Source: Agapetus fuscipes (lineage: Eukaryota > Arthropoda > Insecta > Trichoptera > Glossosomatidae). From it: a stretch of DNA of 64,000 bases. The number at the start of each line of letters is the position of its first letter. The stretch's first letter is position 1. The DNA lies in NCBI GenBank assembly GCA_951799405.1, contig CATOGX010000079.1, positions 105,543 to 169,542 on the forward strand, given 5' to 3'. The notes below the pieces were generated by a model. It was not told where the DNA came from, did no database searches, and saw nothing but the letters and a program-made list of their open reading frames with translations. Below, piece by piece: positions 32,600 through 43,435 of the stretch. The translations under genes and the position numbers were made by a program.

Positions 32600-34672
32600 T
32601 TACGAATATATAGGTGTGAGTAGTGGCGTTATATAAGTAGGGGAAAGGTGGGATACTTGATCCCGCGGGATACTTAATCCCCATTCGATTTTGGCGCTCC
32701 TAGGTATTTTATCACTGTTCTGTTGGTACCATTGGGTAGCGACCATAATGTTACCTTTGTTTTGCCAAATGACCGTTACCTCTGAAGAAGCGTAAAAAAA
32801 TAATTAACATTTTTCGATTTTGTAAGGTTCAGACTTTTTTTTACGCGTGCCAAGTAAGTTTTATACATTTTTATTTGTGTACTTTATGATTATTCTACAT
32901 ATATTGTTGAAATGTATGTGCTTTTAGCAACAAAATACCATAACATCAATTTAGAAATGCAAACCCTTCTAACCTAAATTTTTCCCTTTTTGAAAAAATG
33001 ACATGCGATGAATTTGCGACAACCGCGGGATCCTTGATCCCTAGAAGTGGGGGGATACTTGATCCTGGGATCAAGTATCCCACTTCAAGTTAATTTTGAA
33101 GTCCACGCTTGAAATAATTAATTTTATTCACGTTTATTCTTTCAAATGCCGTGTAAGTACATATCAAAAGAGGGAGCCAGAAAAAGAGAATTCCACGGGA
33201 TCCTCAGCTAGCTGAAGCGGCTGTGAATGCTGTGAGAAATGAGGGGAATTTTTAAGTGATCGCTAGGCAGTTTGGCATGAATGTCATGCCTTCCAGATAG
33301 CAGCAGTGACTCTGATTTCCTTTCACATGATAAAGAACTTATTGACGACACCGAATCAAAGCCTGAAGACAAAGTTTTAGTCAAGTTAAGTCAGTTTGGC
33401 CAAAAAAACAGTCAAGTGTTTTGTTGGAAAAGTTTTGACTCAAAAGGAAAGTACTTTCAAAGTGAAATTTTTGAGAAGAAAGGATCTAGTGGGCAGTTGT
33501 TTCACTTTTCCAACAGTAGAAGACATTAGCGTAGTCAGAAGCGCAGACATACAAAAGCTGCCACAGCCGTGCGGCAGACAGCTGGTATTATCAACTTTAA
33601 ACAAAAATTTCTTGCAAATGCTTAGTAAATTTTAGTTTTTACTCAATAAAGAAGTTTATTTTGATTTGTATCATAATTTTTTTTTAATTTCCCTTAATAA
33701 TTGGCTATAATTACTAATGCTATCTTTATGGGTGGGATACTTGATCCCGGGGATCAAGTATCCCTCATGGGGGGATCAAGTATCCCTCATGGATAGGGAT
33801 ACTTGATCCTTGGGAGTTTTTTACAAGAACTGATGTAGTACATTGGATCTTCACGAAAGTAGTTTTATTTGGATGCCAAGTGGTAGGCGATGAACCAAAT
33901 TATGAACATGGAGCAAAAAATAACAAAATAACTTCAAGGGTCTGAGATAATGGATGAAAACTAAAACAGGGATCAAGTATCCCACCTTTCCCCTACCTAC
34001 TAATAAGAATATATAGGTGTGTGTAGTGGCGTTAGGTAAGTACCTACTAATAAGAATATATAGGTGTGTGTAGTGGCGTTAGGTAAGTACCTACTAATAA
34101 GAATATATAGGTGTGTGTAGTGGCGTTATATAAGTACCTACTAATAAGAATATATAGGTGTGTGTAGTGGCGTTATATAAGTACCTACTAATAAGAATAT
34201 ATAGGTGTGTGTAGTGGCGTTATATAAGTACCTACTAATAAGAATATATAGGTGTGTGTAGTGGCGTTATATAAGTACCTACTAATAAGAATATATAGGT
34301 GTGTGTAGTGGCGTTATATAAGTACCTACTAATAATAATATATAGGTGTGTGTACTGGCGTAAGGTAAGTACCTACTAATAAGAATATATAGGTGTGTTT
34401 ACTGGCGTTATATAAGTACCTACTAATAAGAATATATAGGTGTGTGTACTGGCGTAAGGTAAGTACCTACTAATAAGAATATATAGGTGTGTGTACTGGC
34501 GTAAGGTAAGTACCTACTAATAAGAATATATAGGTGTGTTTACTGGCGTTATATAAGTACCTACTAATAAGAATATATAGGTGTATGTAGTGGCGTTAGG
34601 TAAGTACCTACTAATAAGAATATATAGGTGTGTGTACTGGCGTAAGGTAAGTACCTACTAATAAGAATTTAT
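32600..34672 (+). repeat. 47-bp satellite array (split)
   Basis: Unit ~47 bp: AAGAATATATAGGTGTGTGT + AGTGGCGTTATATAAGTACC + TACTAAT. About 14 copies run 33996-34672 and one lies at 32605-32639. The two parts are separated by a pogo-like element inserted within a unit. Variants (GTGTACTGGCGTAAGG against GTGTAGTGGCGTTATA) alternate in blocks, which suggests recent unequal exchange. Confidence 0.9.
32640..33993 (+). mobile_element. pogo-like DNA transposon, internally deleted
   Basis: Perfect inverted ends GGGGAAAGGTGGGATACTTG / complement (25 bp through GATCCC), flanked by TA on both sides (32638-32639, 33994-33995), the Tc1/mariner-pogo signature. The interior keeps a relic of the N-terminal psq-type HTH (MPCKYISKEGARKREFHG near 33146, then LAEAAVNAVRNEGNF and VIARQFGMNVM with stops). 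It also keeps the acidic C-terminus (33280-33635, frameshifted). The central DDE catalytic region is missing. GGGATACTTGATCC motifs recur inside (33027, 33052, 33733, 33776, 33799). Confidence 0.87.
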
Positions 34673-34963
34673 AATTTTTTCAGATTCCTGTTGGGTAGAA
34701 TGCTCTGGCAAAATCTAGCAGGTGGAGATTCTCTATCATTCGAGAATGATCTTTATTTTTACTATAAAGTAACCACCAAAACTCTCTGTAGCGTCAGAGA
34801 TGAACCGACCGTTGTATTATGCAAGTGTAAAGTGAATCAGTAGGTATCCTAACCGAATCTGAAACAGATTGTGCAAAATAAATGGCCGCTGTTATTATTG
34901 AATAGAAGCCGCGGAAAGTCACGGCCGTATATTGACATTCGAGATTATATTAAATGCATGCCC
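34673..34963. other. Intron 2 spacer
   Basis: No gene recognised. Immediately before the SINE, ATTGACATTCGAGATTATAT resembles the edge of a LINE 3'-UTR copy. Confidence 0.35.
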
Positions 34964-35215
34964 GGTCGATAGCTCAGCTGGTAGAGTGCCTACTTGCATT
35001 CTTGAATTGCAGAGCTCTGGTTTGAATCCCACCGAAGGTGTCGGAAATGATTTCCCGTTTCGGTGTTTATTTCAAACCCAAAAGTAAAATACCCGCAAGG
35101 TTTACTCGGCCTTCACAATAAATGAATACCAGCTCCCCCGGCAGCTTCGAAACCCCCTGTTCGACTGAAGTGTTTGGCGTAAGGCCTCCTTACCTTATTT
35201 TTCATATTACGGGTG
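34964..35215 (+). mobile_element. tRNA-derived SINE (family 1)
   Basis: tRNA-like head GGTCGATAGCTCAGCTGGTA (A box TAGCTCAGCTGG) and B box GGTTTGAATCCC, then the body GATTTCCCGTTTCGGTGTTT and ACCAGCTCCCCCGGCAGC, ending GGCGTAAGGCCTCCTTACCT. The head is too diverged for a functional tRNA. Confidence 0.82.
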
Positions 35216-35296
35216 GTAAGCCTCATACCTACCTGTAAGTCAAGGAACCTCTTCACCATAATATGTCGACGTTGATAATCTAAGTTGAAAAATATT

Positions 35297-35392
35297 TTTT
35301 TTTTTTTTTTAAGAAATCCTGTGCAGGAGACTCCCTAGATTCTGAAGACTCTAGGGGTCTATGACACTTGTTGTAGTGCCGCAGAGGTGTAT
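35297..35392 (-). mobile_element. 5S/tRNA SINE tail, 5'-truncated
   Basis: Poly(T) at 35297-35311 on +, then the reverse complement of the tail module found at 28810-28865 (GACTCCCTAGATTCTGAAGA, CTCTAGGGGTCTATGACACT). A truncated copy of that SINE. Confidence 0.8.
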
Positions 35393-35648
35393 ATGTACCT
35401 TAACATCGAGAAGTCACATTTAATGCATGTCCCCAAGTAAACACGTGCAAGTTCATGCTTACACACGCTGTATAGGTACAAAAGAAAACACAAATCCTAA
35501 ATGAGCATAGCTCCTGCAACTTTTGCCCAATTTCCCAGGCTTTGGCAATCATCACAGGGACATTGTTTTTTTTTATCAAGCGGTCAGTTCGTCTTTTTCT
35601 ATCTTTATTTATTTAATTACTATTTCCTTCCTATTGGAAGGCTTACAC

Positions 35649-36059
35649 CAGGCCTGTCCAACATACGGCCCGCGACGACATCAATAGTTTTTGCGAAATA
35701 AGTTCAATCATTTAAAAAATTATCCATCATTAGGTAATCAGTTCAATCATCTCTCTATGTAAGGCAGCGGTTTTCAAACTGGGAGGCAATTTTTTTTTTC
35801 GCAATTTCTAAAAATTGCGTGCCTCCAGAATTATTACGGACAAAATGAACTAAAATTGCGAACCTTTGCGGGCGAATTTTCCCCACCAACGCCCGGTTAT
35901 TTGTTTTATTGCCCATTTTATTTGACGAGACAGAAAATGAACTTGTGGAAATTACGTGCCTACCCACCCCCCCTCCCCCCCGTCGACGCCTTTTCTATCC
36001 CGCCACGATTACAAAAGTACTAAATCTGGCCCGCCACGATATTGAGTTGGACACCCCTG
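35649..36059. mobile_element. hAT-type MITE
   Basis: Ends CAGGCCTGTCCAACATACGG and, complemented, CAGGGGTGTCCAACTCAATA. A perfect 8-bp TSD GCTTACAC lies at 35641-35648 and 36060-36067. 411 bp. It contains an inner hAT-like piece with AGCGGTTTTCAAACTGGGAG. Confidence 0.9.
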
Positions 36060-36379
36060 GCTTACACAATATTGAAAAATCTTTTACTAAGCACAAATAA
36101 ATCAAAAATGGTTTTTGACAACTCCACATTTTTGGGTATCTATATTCAAAACGGGTTTAATGTTCGTAAATGTCAGCTGAATCTGATACATGCGCTCCGA
36201 AAAATACCAAAAGTCATGTAAAATGTGGGTGCTGCATACTTTTTATGTGGGGGGGGGGGTGGGGCGAGTTGTGACAATTTTACAAGAAACTGTATTTTAG
36301 AAAATTATTTAATCAAATCAATAATGTAATATTTACAACAAAACAAATAGTTATCTGGCTATATTTTTTTGGGTTCTAC

Positions 36380-36715
36380 GACAAAATGTCCATTGACAGA
36401 ATGTCTACCGACATAATGTCCACGGACAAAATGTCCCCCCGACAAAATGTCCACCGACAGAATGTCCACCGACAGAATGTCCACGGACAAAATGTCCACG
36501 CGACAAAATGTCCACGCGACAAAATGTCCACCGACAGTATGTCCACCGACATAATGTCCACCGACAGAATGTCCACCGACATAATGCCCACCGACAAAAT
36601 GTCCACCGACAGAATGTCCACCGACATAATGCCCACCGACAAAATGTCCACCGACATAATGTCCACCGATAAAATGACCACCGACAAAATGTCCAACCGA
36701 CAAAATGTCCACGCG
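36380..36715. repeat. 15-bp minisatellite
   Basis: ~22 copies of GTCCACCGACAAAAT and close variants (CAGAATGT, CATAATGT). Because the unit is a multiple of three with few stop triplets, long reading frames appear on both strands; these are artefacts, not genes. Confidence 0.92.
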
Positions 36716-36769
36716 AATGCACGCTAAACCTATAAAATAGAATGTATGTGTGCATGGGTCAGCCCGGTC

Positions 36770-37150
36770 GATAGCTCAGTTGGTAGAGTGCTTGCAGTCC
36801 GGTCGATAGCTCAGTTGGTAGAGTGCTTGCAGTCCGGTCGATAGCTCAGTTGGTAGAGTGCTTGCAGTCCGGTCGATAGCTCAGTTGGAAGAGTGCTTGC
36901 AGTCCGGTCGATAGCTCAGTTGGTAGAGTGCTTGCATTTCATGCCGTGAGCTCGGGTTCGAATCCCCCCGAGGGTGTCAGAAATGATTTCCCGTTTCGGT
37001 GTTTATTTCAAACCCCAAAAAATACCGGCAAGGTTTACTCAGAATTCACAAGAAATGAGTACCAGCCCCCTCGGGAGCTGGTAAACCCCCACTTCAACTG
37101 AATTGGTTGGCGTAAGGCCGGCCCCCTTACCTGTAAAAATAAATAGGTTC
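36770..37150 (+). mobile_element. SINE (family 1) with five tandem A-box heads
   Basis: The segment GTCCGGTCGATAGCTCAGTT-GGTAGAGTGCTTGCA is repeated five times (about 36772-36935, unit ~34 bp), the fourth with GGAAGAG for GGTAGAG. One complete head follows, with B box GGGTTCGAATCCC and the normal body. Only the last unit has a B box. Confidence 0.9.
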
Positions 37151-37164
37151 AACTCGCTTCAAAT

Positions 37165-37380
37165 ATACTATGTATATTTTCAAATTTGCTCTTCGCTGGG
37201 TTGAAAAATTCATAAACCTTTACCAAAGACCGGTCATCAAAAGGTCCACCCAGCCTTACAACAACTGGGCCTTGCTTGAGAATTGGCGCTTTCTACAGCG
37301 ACGACCAAGCTCGGAGAGGGCTCTTGAGGTGTGATTCACACAAAAACAGTGCTCACCAAATAAATCAGCCTAATTTATAA
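37165..37380 (+). mobile_element. SINE family 2 body, 5'-truncated
   Basis: From TTTTCAAATTTGCTCTTCGC to AACAGTGCTCACCAAATAAA; nearly identical to 1305-1495. Lacks the tRNA head. Confidence 0.8.
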
Positions 37381-37610
37381 CAGGTGTAAGTTCACACTTA
37401 TACATGCTGCATTTTACTAGCAAAATAAACCAAACCTTACATGTTAATACGCCCTCCGCATATGAACTTACAACATAAATACTCAAATCTCAAGGGAACA
37501 AAAGACCTGCAACTCTTGCCGACCATCTTAAAACAGGGGTGACATTTTCAAAGGAAACCATTTTTATAGTATGTGTGGTCAGCCTCATAGGTACTAAGTT
37601 ATCAAGAGAG
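37381..37610 (-). repeat. LINE 3'-UTR repeat (family A)
   Basis: Antisense, composite: two partial copies (TAAGTTCACACTTATACATG and CCGCATATGAACTTACAACA) joined, then AAAACAGGGGTGACATTTTC and GTGGTCAGCCTCATAG. Confidence 0.7.
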
Positions 37611-37974
37611 ATATAATACGTTGTAGGCTCAGTTTTACTTTCCATCTTTTTCAACATATTATTTTAAATATCAGTTATGATGAAGTTCAGACAACATTTT
37701 AGTCTTAAAACTTTTAGATGAATGCCGGGCTAAGTAAATATGTATAACATTACAATTTTGAATATACGAGTACACTGTTTATAATATTTTTCGAGTGAGC
37801 GTTTTTCGTGAATGAACCAGAAATAAAACTCGGGGTTGTCAATGAAGAAGAATGCATGATAAAAAACATTCATTTTTGGGAAACATTGACTCCTTACGAT
37901 AATGCTATAGTTCCGCGTGTATTGAATGATATAACGCAACTAAGCTACATAAATAGTGTATCTTTTTACTTGTA
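37611..37974. other. Intron 2 spacer
   Basis: AT-rich; a + frame from 37808 runs into the SINE and has no recognisable domain. Nothing else seen. Confidence 0.35.
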
Positions 37975-38420
37975 TTGTCCCCGAAGGGCTGGCATGTGGC
38001 GATGCGGGACCTATTTTATTTTTACAGGTAAGGGGGCCGGCCTTACACCAACCAATTCAGTTGAAGCGGGGTTTTCCCAGCTCCCGGGGGACTGGTTCTC
38101 ATTTGTGAAGGCTGAGTAAGCCTTGAGATCTAACCCTTGCTCTCGGTATGGAATGCAAGCATTCTACTAATTGAGCCATCAAACTTTTTACGAGCTTGAT
38201 CGTCGTCGCTACTGAGCGCCAAATCTCAAGCAAGACCCAGTTTCTGTAAGGCTGGATAGACCTTTGGTGACCGGTCATTGGTAAAGGTTTTATGAATTTT
38301 TCAACCCAGCGAAGAGCAAATTTGAAAATACAAATGGTATATTTTTTGTGCTCCGCCGGGAATCGAACCCACAACCTTCCCATTCAGAGTCCGAAGTGTT
38401 ACCACTGAACTATGTACGTA
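37975..38420 (-). mobile_element. Dimeric tRNA SINE (family 2 + family 1)
   Basis: Read on the minus strand, a family-2 unit (CGATTCCCGGCGGAGCAC B-box end) is followed directly by a family-1 unit starting near GATGGCTCAATTAGTAGAAT. The joint, around AGCGACGACGATCAAGCTCG-TAAAAA, is the same as in the copies at 42.2-42.7 and 49.1-49.5 kb. Confidence 0.8.
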
Positions 38421-38509
38421 CCGAACTTAATAATTAACACTAACAGCGCCACATGTAGTGGTCATATTTGATATATTATAGGTAAACATATTTTTCTAAA
38501 CCAAGTATG

Positions 38510-38585
38510 TGTTCCGCCGGGAATCGAACTCACGACTTTTAAATTATCTTTGAGCATGTAGCCTAAGCCACTAGACTACAGACTA
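38510..38585 (-). mobile_element. tRNA-like SINE head
   Basis: Minus strand: TAGTCTAGTGGCTTAGG (A-box-like) and GAGTTCGATTCCCGGCGGAA (B-box-like), ~45 bp apart. No full tRNA fold; probably a third SINE head. Confidence 0.55.
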
Positions 38586-38629
38586 GTTGAATCCAAATAA
38601 AGATCATCTCATTGAACATTTAGTTGGTA

Positions 38630-38965
38630 GTGGACATTTACTTGGTAGAAATTCTTTTGATGGGCATTTTATCGGTGGACATTTTGACGGTGGACATTTT
38701 GACGGTGGACATTATGTCGGTGGACATTTTGTCGGTGGACATTTTGACGGTGGACATTTTGTCGGTGGACATTTTGTCGGTGGACATTTTGACGGTGGAC
38801 ATTTTGTCGGTGGACATTTTGTCGGTGGACATTTTGACGGTGGACATTTGTCGGTGGACATTTTGTCGGTGGACATTTTGACGGTGGACATTTTGTCGGT
38901 GGACATTTGGTCGGTGGACATTTTGTCGGTGGACATTTTGTGGCGTGGACATTTTGTCGTGACAC
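38630..38965. repeat. 15-bp minisatellite, inverted relative to 36.4 kb
   Basis: About 20 copies of GGTGGACATTTTGTC / GGTGGACATTTTGAC, the reverse complement of the 36.4-kb unit. TTGTC and TTGAC variants follow a partly regular higher-order pattern (C-C-A). Reading frames across it are artefacts. Confidence 0.92.
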
Positions 38966-39137
38966 CATTTTTTTGCTATTAGAACACCGGTGAGGCGCAG
39001 ATTGTGACGAACAAAATACATAACATAATTAAAAATTTGCGTGCTTACTATAACTAATAATCTTAATTATTGAAGAAATAGATTTGAAAAATTACGATAC
39101 CTAGCGTGTTGTGACTGTCACAACTAGCCCCTTTCAT

Positions 39138-40204
39138 GGGGCATCCACACGCTTGCCAAGCCATTACAAGCCAAGCGTGTGGACGGCCGTTTGGCTTGGC
39201 TTGTCGCCGATCCGACCAGTGTCGGTTTTTTGACGCAAGTCAAAGGGAATTCGCGCATGCGCATGCCAGGCACACACATACTTGTGCGCACGCATTCTGG
39301 TACGGTACGGTTTCTATGAATTTTGATCATCCACCATCGTCTTTGCCGAATTATTCGTTTCTTTTTAGTTTCTCTCTTTTCGTTTTGTTTTTTTTTTAAA
39401 TAAAAATAAGTTAATCCAAATGAAGGGTACAGGGGAAAAAGGATCATTGTCAATTTTTCAGCAAAAAAAAACTAACAATGCCATCTAGTGCAAAATAAAG
39501 GTAGCTTCTTGTCTAGATTTACGAAAAACGCTTAAAACGATCATAGTCTACAACAGACTCAAAAATAGATTGTATGACTGTATCATAAAAAGATCAATGT
39601 CACCCTTGTTGCAGAAAGAAAGATCATTGTCTAATGGACATTGATCCTTTTTTTCATTTTGACAGCCGGCCGTCAGTCAGTTCACAGATTCATCCACAGA
39701 TTCTTATTAGCCTAATTTAAATATTAGCTTTTAAATTTGTCAATAATTATAATATTTTTATTACTTATAACTAGAATATTTTGAGTAAATAGTGTTACAA
39801 TTAAAATAAATGAATACTAAAATTAGAAAAAAGATCAATGTCAATTGACTATGATCCTTGTTGCAAGTAATATTTTCTAAATATTCTTTATTGTTATGGT
39901 TACTCAAAGAAAATAAATAATTAAGAATTCAAAACCAAATGATTAAATAAGCTATACAAAATAGTTTTAATTGCTACTATAGAAAGTTGTTTCATAAACA
40001 ATTTTACAAAGTAAATAATGTTTTTTCCTTTTTCTCACAATGATTTACTTCTGACAGTGATCCTTCTTCCCCTGTACCCTTCAAATGTTATAGCTAAAAG
40101 CTGGAAATCCGCCATGCTTGCTTATTCGAACACACACAGACACTCGCACAAGCGTGTGGATAACCCTGTTTGGTTTGCCAAGCGCTTGCAAGCGCTTGGC
40201 CCCA
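39138..40204. mobile_element. Possible MITE carrying a nested MITE
   Basis: TGGGGC at the left and GCCCCA at the right bound repeated CACACGCTTG/CAAGCGTGTG motifs (hairpin at 39147-39182; again near 40150). A second element (39422-40083) interrupts it. Outer boundaries are tentative. Confidence 0.45.
39422..40083. mobile_element. MITE with GAAGGGTACAGGGG ends
   Basis: Inverted ends GAAGGGTACAGGGGAAAAAG and complement, extending to GGATCATTGTCA. Flanks AAAT on both sides may be a 4-bp TSD. The motif GATCAATGTC/GATCATTGTC recurs inside (39450, 39590, 39632, 39652, 39832). No coding capacity. Confidence 0.78.
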
Positions 40205-40284
40205 CCCGATCATTTTGACATAAAATGGGCATGCAAGTAAATTGGTCGTGTGTAAGTTTTTTGTTCAGAGCTATTATATGGCCT

Positions 40285-40490
40285 AAATATATCTAAATCT
40301 AAGTTGCAAAGATATGTATCATTTGAGATTCATATTAAATGCATTCCCACAAGCAGACACGCATCATTTCGCGGTCACACATACCACTTGTGGACCTACA
40401 ATATAAAAACCCAATCAGGGATGACATTGGCAAAGTGAACCATTTTTTACAGTATGGGTGGTCAGCCTCATACCATATGTCAAGGAATAT
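40285..40490 (-). repeat. LINE 3'-UTR repeat (family A)
   Basis: Antisense copy with an internal deletion between CCCAATC and AGGGATGACATTGGC. It starts at ATCTAAATCTAAGTTGC. Confidence 0.8.
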
Positions 40491-41039
40491 ATGATATTTC
40501 AATAAAAATAGTACATGAAATATCAAATATTCTACCTTGTATCGACGCGACAACAGGAAACTTCGAATCACTGTAAAACAAGTTGGTCGAACACCCCTAA
40601 AACACTTTTTTCCTTTAACTTTTTCAAAAACAATCATACGTTGTTGCTGTTTTGATAGCAACTGACGATACGGATTTTACACACAATGACATACTTCCGG
40701 TGACCCTGAGTCAAAAAATGCGAGTTTTAAATGCGTTGTAACTACCTGCCCCCACCCTCCCCTATTGTAATATTTGCATTGGAATAATAAAGACTCGCCT
40801 CGCTTATATCTCTTGTAACGTACGATGGTTAATGAGATGCCAAAGCTTTTTTTAATTACATGTATTTTTAATTTACATCCATCACATGTTCCTTGACTTT
40901 GAGCCCATTTACAACACAATTAAATGGGTGATCAGAATATATGCATAGGGGATTCTGAGCACATTTCCTTTATATATCACTCCCAAATTTATGCATACAA
41001 GGTTTTACATCACAAATTCCAAGTACCAAGTCACGGATA
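40491..41039. other. Intron 2 spacer
   Basis: No gene or repeat family recognised. Frames on the minus strand (40661-40335, 40919-40677) lack domains. Confidence 0.35.
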
Positions 41040-41250
41040 GGTACCTACCTGCAGTATGCCATGGATACCTACCATGAACCATGATCCAAGTCAAGAATAC
41101 CGTGTTCCAAATCGCCGTCACCATATTTCAAGTCACGGATACCATGTCCCAAGTAACAGATGCCATGTCTTAAGTCACGGATACCATGTCTTAAGTCACG
41201 GATATAATTTCAAGTCACAGGTACCATGTCTTAAGTCACAGATACGATAG
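41040..41250. repeat. Degenerate ~24-bp minisatellite
   Basis: AAGTCACGGATACCATGTCT-like units, about eight copies, diverged. It lies 160 bp before SDR exon 3. Confidence 0.8.
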
Positions 41251-41407
41251 TTTGAACCAGTCTATCTTCATTGCATTTAAAGTTTCTATGGCTAATGCTC
41301 CATTCAAGTCAAAATGTTTCAATATCGATTGAGAAAAACCTGACACTGACCTAATTAACCTAAATGGTCAGATAAATGCTTAAATAGTAATCATTTGATT
41401 TTTCCAG

Positions 41408-41713
41408 GTGACATCAAAGCACGCCTCCATCCACCTGCTGGTGAACAACGCCGGAGTGTACTTGGGCCCCTTCACGCTGACTGAGGATGGCTTTGAGCGG
41501 CAGCTGGCCACCAACTTCCTGGGCCACGCACTGCTCACCCACCTGCTGCTGCCGGCCTTGGAGCGCGCGGGGGTACAGGGGGGCCCCAGCATGGCCAGGA
41601 TCGTGGACGTCTCCTCCAGCCTGCATACCCTCAGTAACCTGGACTTTGAGGACATCAATATGAAAAACTTCTACAATGACATTGCGGCGTATGCACGATC
41701 CAAGTTGGCTCAG
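41408..41713 (+). CDS. DHRSX-like short-chain dehydrogenase, exon 3
   Basis: Acceptor TTTTTCCAG, donor CAG|GTAGGT; 102 codons in phase with exon 2. Contains HLLVNNAGVY (NNAG structural motif), LTEDGFERQLATNFLGHALL (helix with the conserved Asn), LLLPALERAG, ARIVDVSSSLH (catalytic Ser region), DFEDIN, and AAYARSKLAQ with the YxxxK catalytic pair. With exons 1-2 this gives 217 residues. DHRSX-type enzymes are ~330, so ~110 C-terminal residues must lie in exons not found here, probably beyond the window. The likely reaction is NADP(H)-dependent oxidation/reduction of a lipid-type alcohol at the ER membrane (family knowledge). The exact substrate is not shown by sequence. Confidence 0.88.
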
Positions 41714-41761
41714 GTAGGTATTATTATTAAACCTTGGAAATTTTGTAGGTTAATTTTTAGG

Positions 41762-42095
41762 CTGAGGTCAGAAGAGAGCCCTAGCAAGCAGACATGGCGT
41801 GCCATTATTGGACTGAGGTCAGTAGAGCCTAGCAAGCAGACTTGGCATGGCATTATTGGACTGTGGTCAGTAGAGCCTAGCAAGCAGACTTGGCATGGCA
41901 TTATTCGACTGAGGTCAGTAGAGCCTAGCAAGCAGACTTGGCATGGCATTATTGGACTGAGGTCAGTAGAGCCTAGCAAGCAGACTTGGCATGGCATTAT
42001 TGGACTGAGGTGATGAAAGCGATGGCTCTCCACTGACCTCAGTCCAATGATGCCATGCCAAGTTTGCTTGCTATTAGGGCTCTCCACTGACATGG
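41762..42095. repeat. 48-bp minisatellite with inverted end
   Basis: Five to six tandem copies of ACTGAGGTCAGTAGAGCCTA-GCAAGCAGACTTGGCATGGC-ATTATTGG to 42010. Then about 1.5 copies in the opposite orientation (42022-42095) make a hairpin-capable end. It lies in intron 3. Confidence 0.88.
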
Positions 42096-42164
42096 AGTCC
42101 ACTGTATGGCTGCCGAGGTTTGGACTCCTTACCAGCGGAAGTACACAGATATGATAGAAAAAAC

Positions 42165-42665
42165 GCAACGCAACTAAGCTACACATATAGTGTAACTTCT
42201 TGCCTGCGTTATCCCCGAAGGGGTCGCATGTGGCGCTTCGGGACCTATTTATTTTTACAGGTAAGGGGGCCGGCCTTACACCAACCACTTTCAGTTGAAG
42301 TGGGGGTTTTCCCAGCTCCCGGGGGGGGCTGGTTCTCATTTCTTGTGAAGGCTGAGTAAACCTTTGAGATCGAACCCTTGCTCTCGGCATGGAATGCAAG
42401 CATTCCTACCAATTGAGTTATCGACCTTTTTTACGAGCTTGATCGTCGTCGCTACAAAAACGCCAATTATCAAGCAAGACCCAGTTGCTGTAAGGCTGGA
42501 TGGACCTTTGGTGACCGGTCATTGGTAAAGGTTTTATGAATTTTTCAACCCGGCGAAGAGCAAATTTGAAAATATAAGTGGGATATTTTTTGTGCTCCGC
42601 CGGGAATCGAACCCACAACCTTCCCATTCAGAGTCCGCAGTGTTACCACTGAGCTACGGACCGGT
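42165..42665 (-). mobile_element. Dimeric tRNA SINE (family 2 + family 1)
   Basis: The most complete copy. The minus strand starts GACCGGTCCGTAGCTCAGTG (A box TAGCTCAGTGG), B box GGGTTCGATTCCCGG, family-2 body, then family-1 head GGTCGATAACTCAATTGGTA and body, ending near CCCGAAGCGCCACATGCGAC. Confidence 0.82.
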
Positions 42666-43265
42666 CAATAGAAGAGGTTCAAAAAAAGTTTCTCAGGTAT
42701 CTCCTTATGACGCTGCGTGGAAATTATCCACAATTCATGCATCATGAGTACCTAGATACTTTTAGAGGGTGGATTCAGAAGCCTGAAATCAAGGCGCAAC
42801 AGGTCTCTTATGGTGCTCTCTCATATGAGGTCAATAACCTGGAAGCTAAAACTGAATATAAAAACATCATTTATGTACCTCAAATAACATCTGATGAATA
42901 TTGTAATGACTGGGTTAGGAATAAGTGCAGTATTAACGAGAATATGAGGGTGAAAGTTCAAAAGAGTACAATGAGATGGTTCGGGCATCTAGAATGAATG
43001 GATGACAAACGACTGAAAAAAACAACTTGAATGAGTGAATATCAAAGGCAAGCATATAAGGGAAAAATTGAGATTGATCAAATAAGCAAAATTACAAATA
43101 AATGGAATTTGCAGAGTGAAATAAAGAGAAGAGCATTCATGCAGAGTGTGAGAAATGTTGAGGAGGTGACTGAAGTGTGAACCGACAGAACAAAGTGAAG
43201 ACGCATCTGTGTAGATATAGTCCACCCTCAGCGGAATGGTGGCTGGATACAGTATCAGATTAAGA
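42666..43265 (+). pseudogene. LINE C-terminal fragment
   Basis: Encodes DWVRNKCSINENMRVKVQKS, TMRWFGHLE and, in broken frames, the end of the ORF, then CACCCTCAGCGGAATGGTGG. It is colinear with the C-terminus of the 23.1-kb LINE (VKVQKNVMRWFGHVER). Several stops. Confidence 0.75.
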
Positions 43266-43435
43266 GTTTTAGGCTTACACGGCCGGCTGATGATGCTGGA
43301 GTGAAGTTTTCCGGGATCTGTTGCCTTGGTCTGTGGGAGCTGGAGCTTCCGAACGTTTCGCCCATTTCTACGATGGGCTTCTCCAGCGTGAAGTATTATG
43401 ATGACAAAGATCTTGATGAGAACTGTGATGTCAGT

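Noticed and set aside
33996..34672. CRISPR array
   Set aside because: The 47-bp units are head to tail without unique spacers, in an intron-bearing genome; it is a satellite.
36386..36727. Repetitive protein (MSTDKMSTDKM-type frames), also at 38.6 kb
   Set aside because: Open frames occur in several phases of both strands because the 15-bp unit lacks stops; no start context, splice support or domain.
36770..36975. Cluster of tRNA genes
   Set aside because: The units have an A box, but only the last has a B box and no clean acceptor stem forms. They are SINE heads.
41710..42399. 229-aa minus-strand protein
   Set aside because: Formed by the 48-bp minisatellite and SINE sequence.
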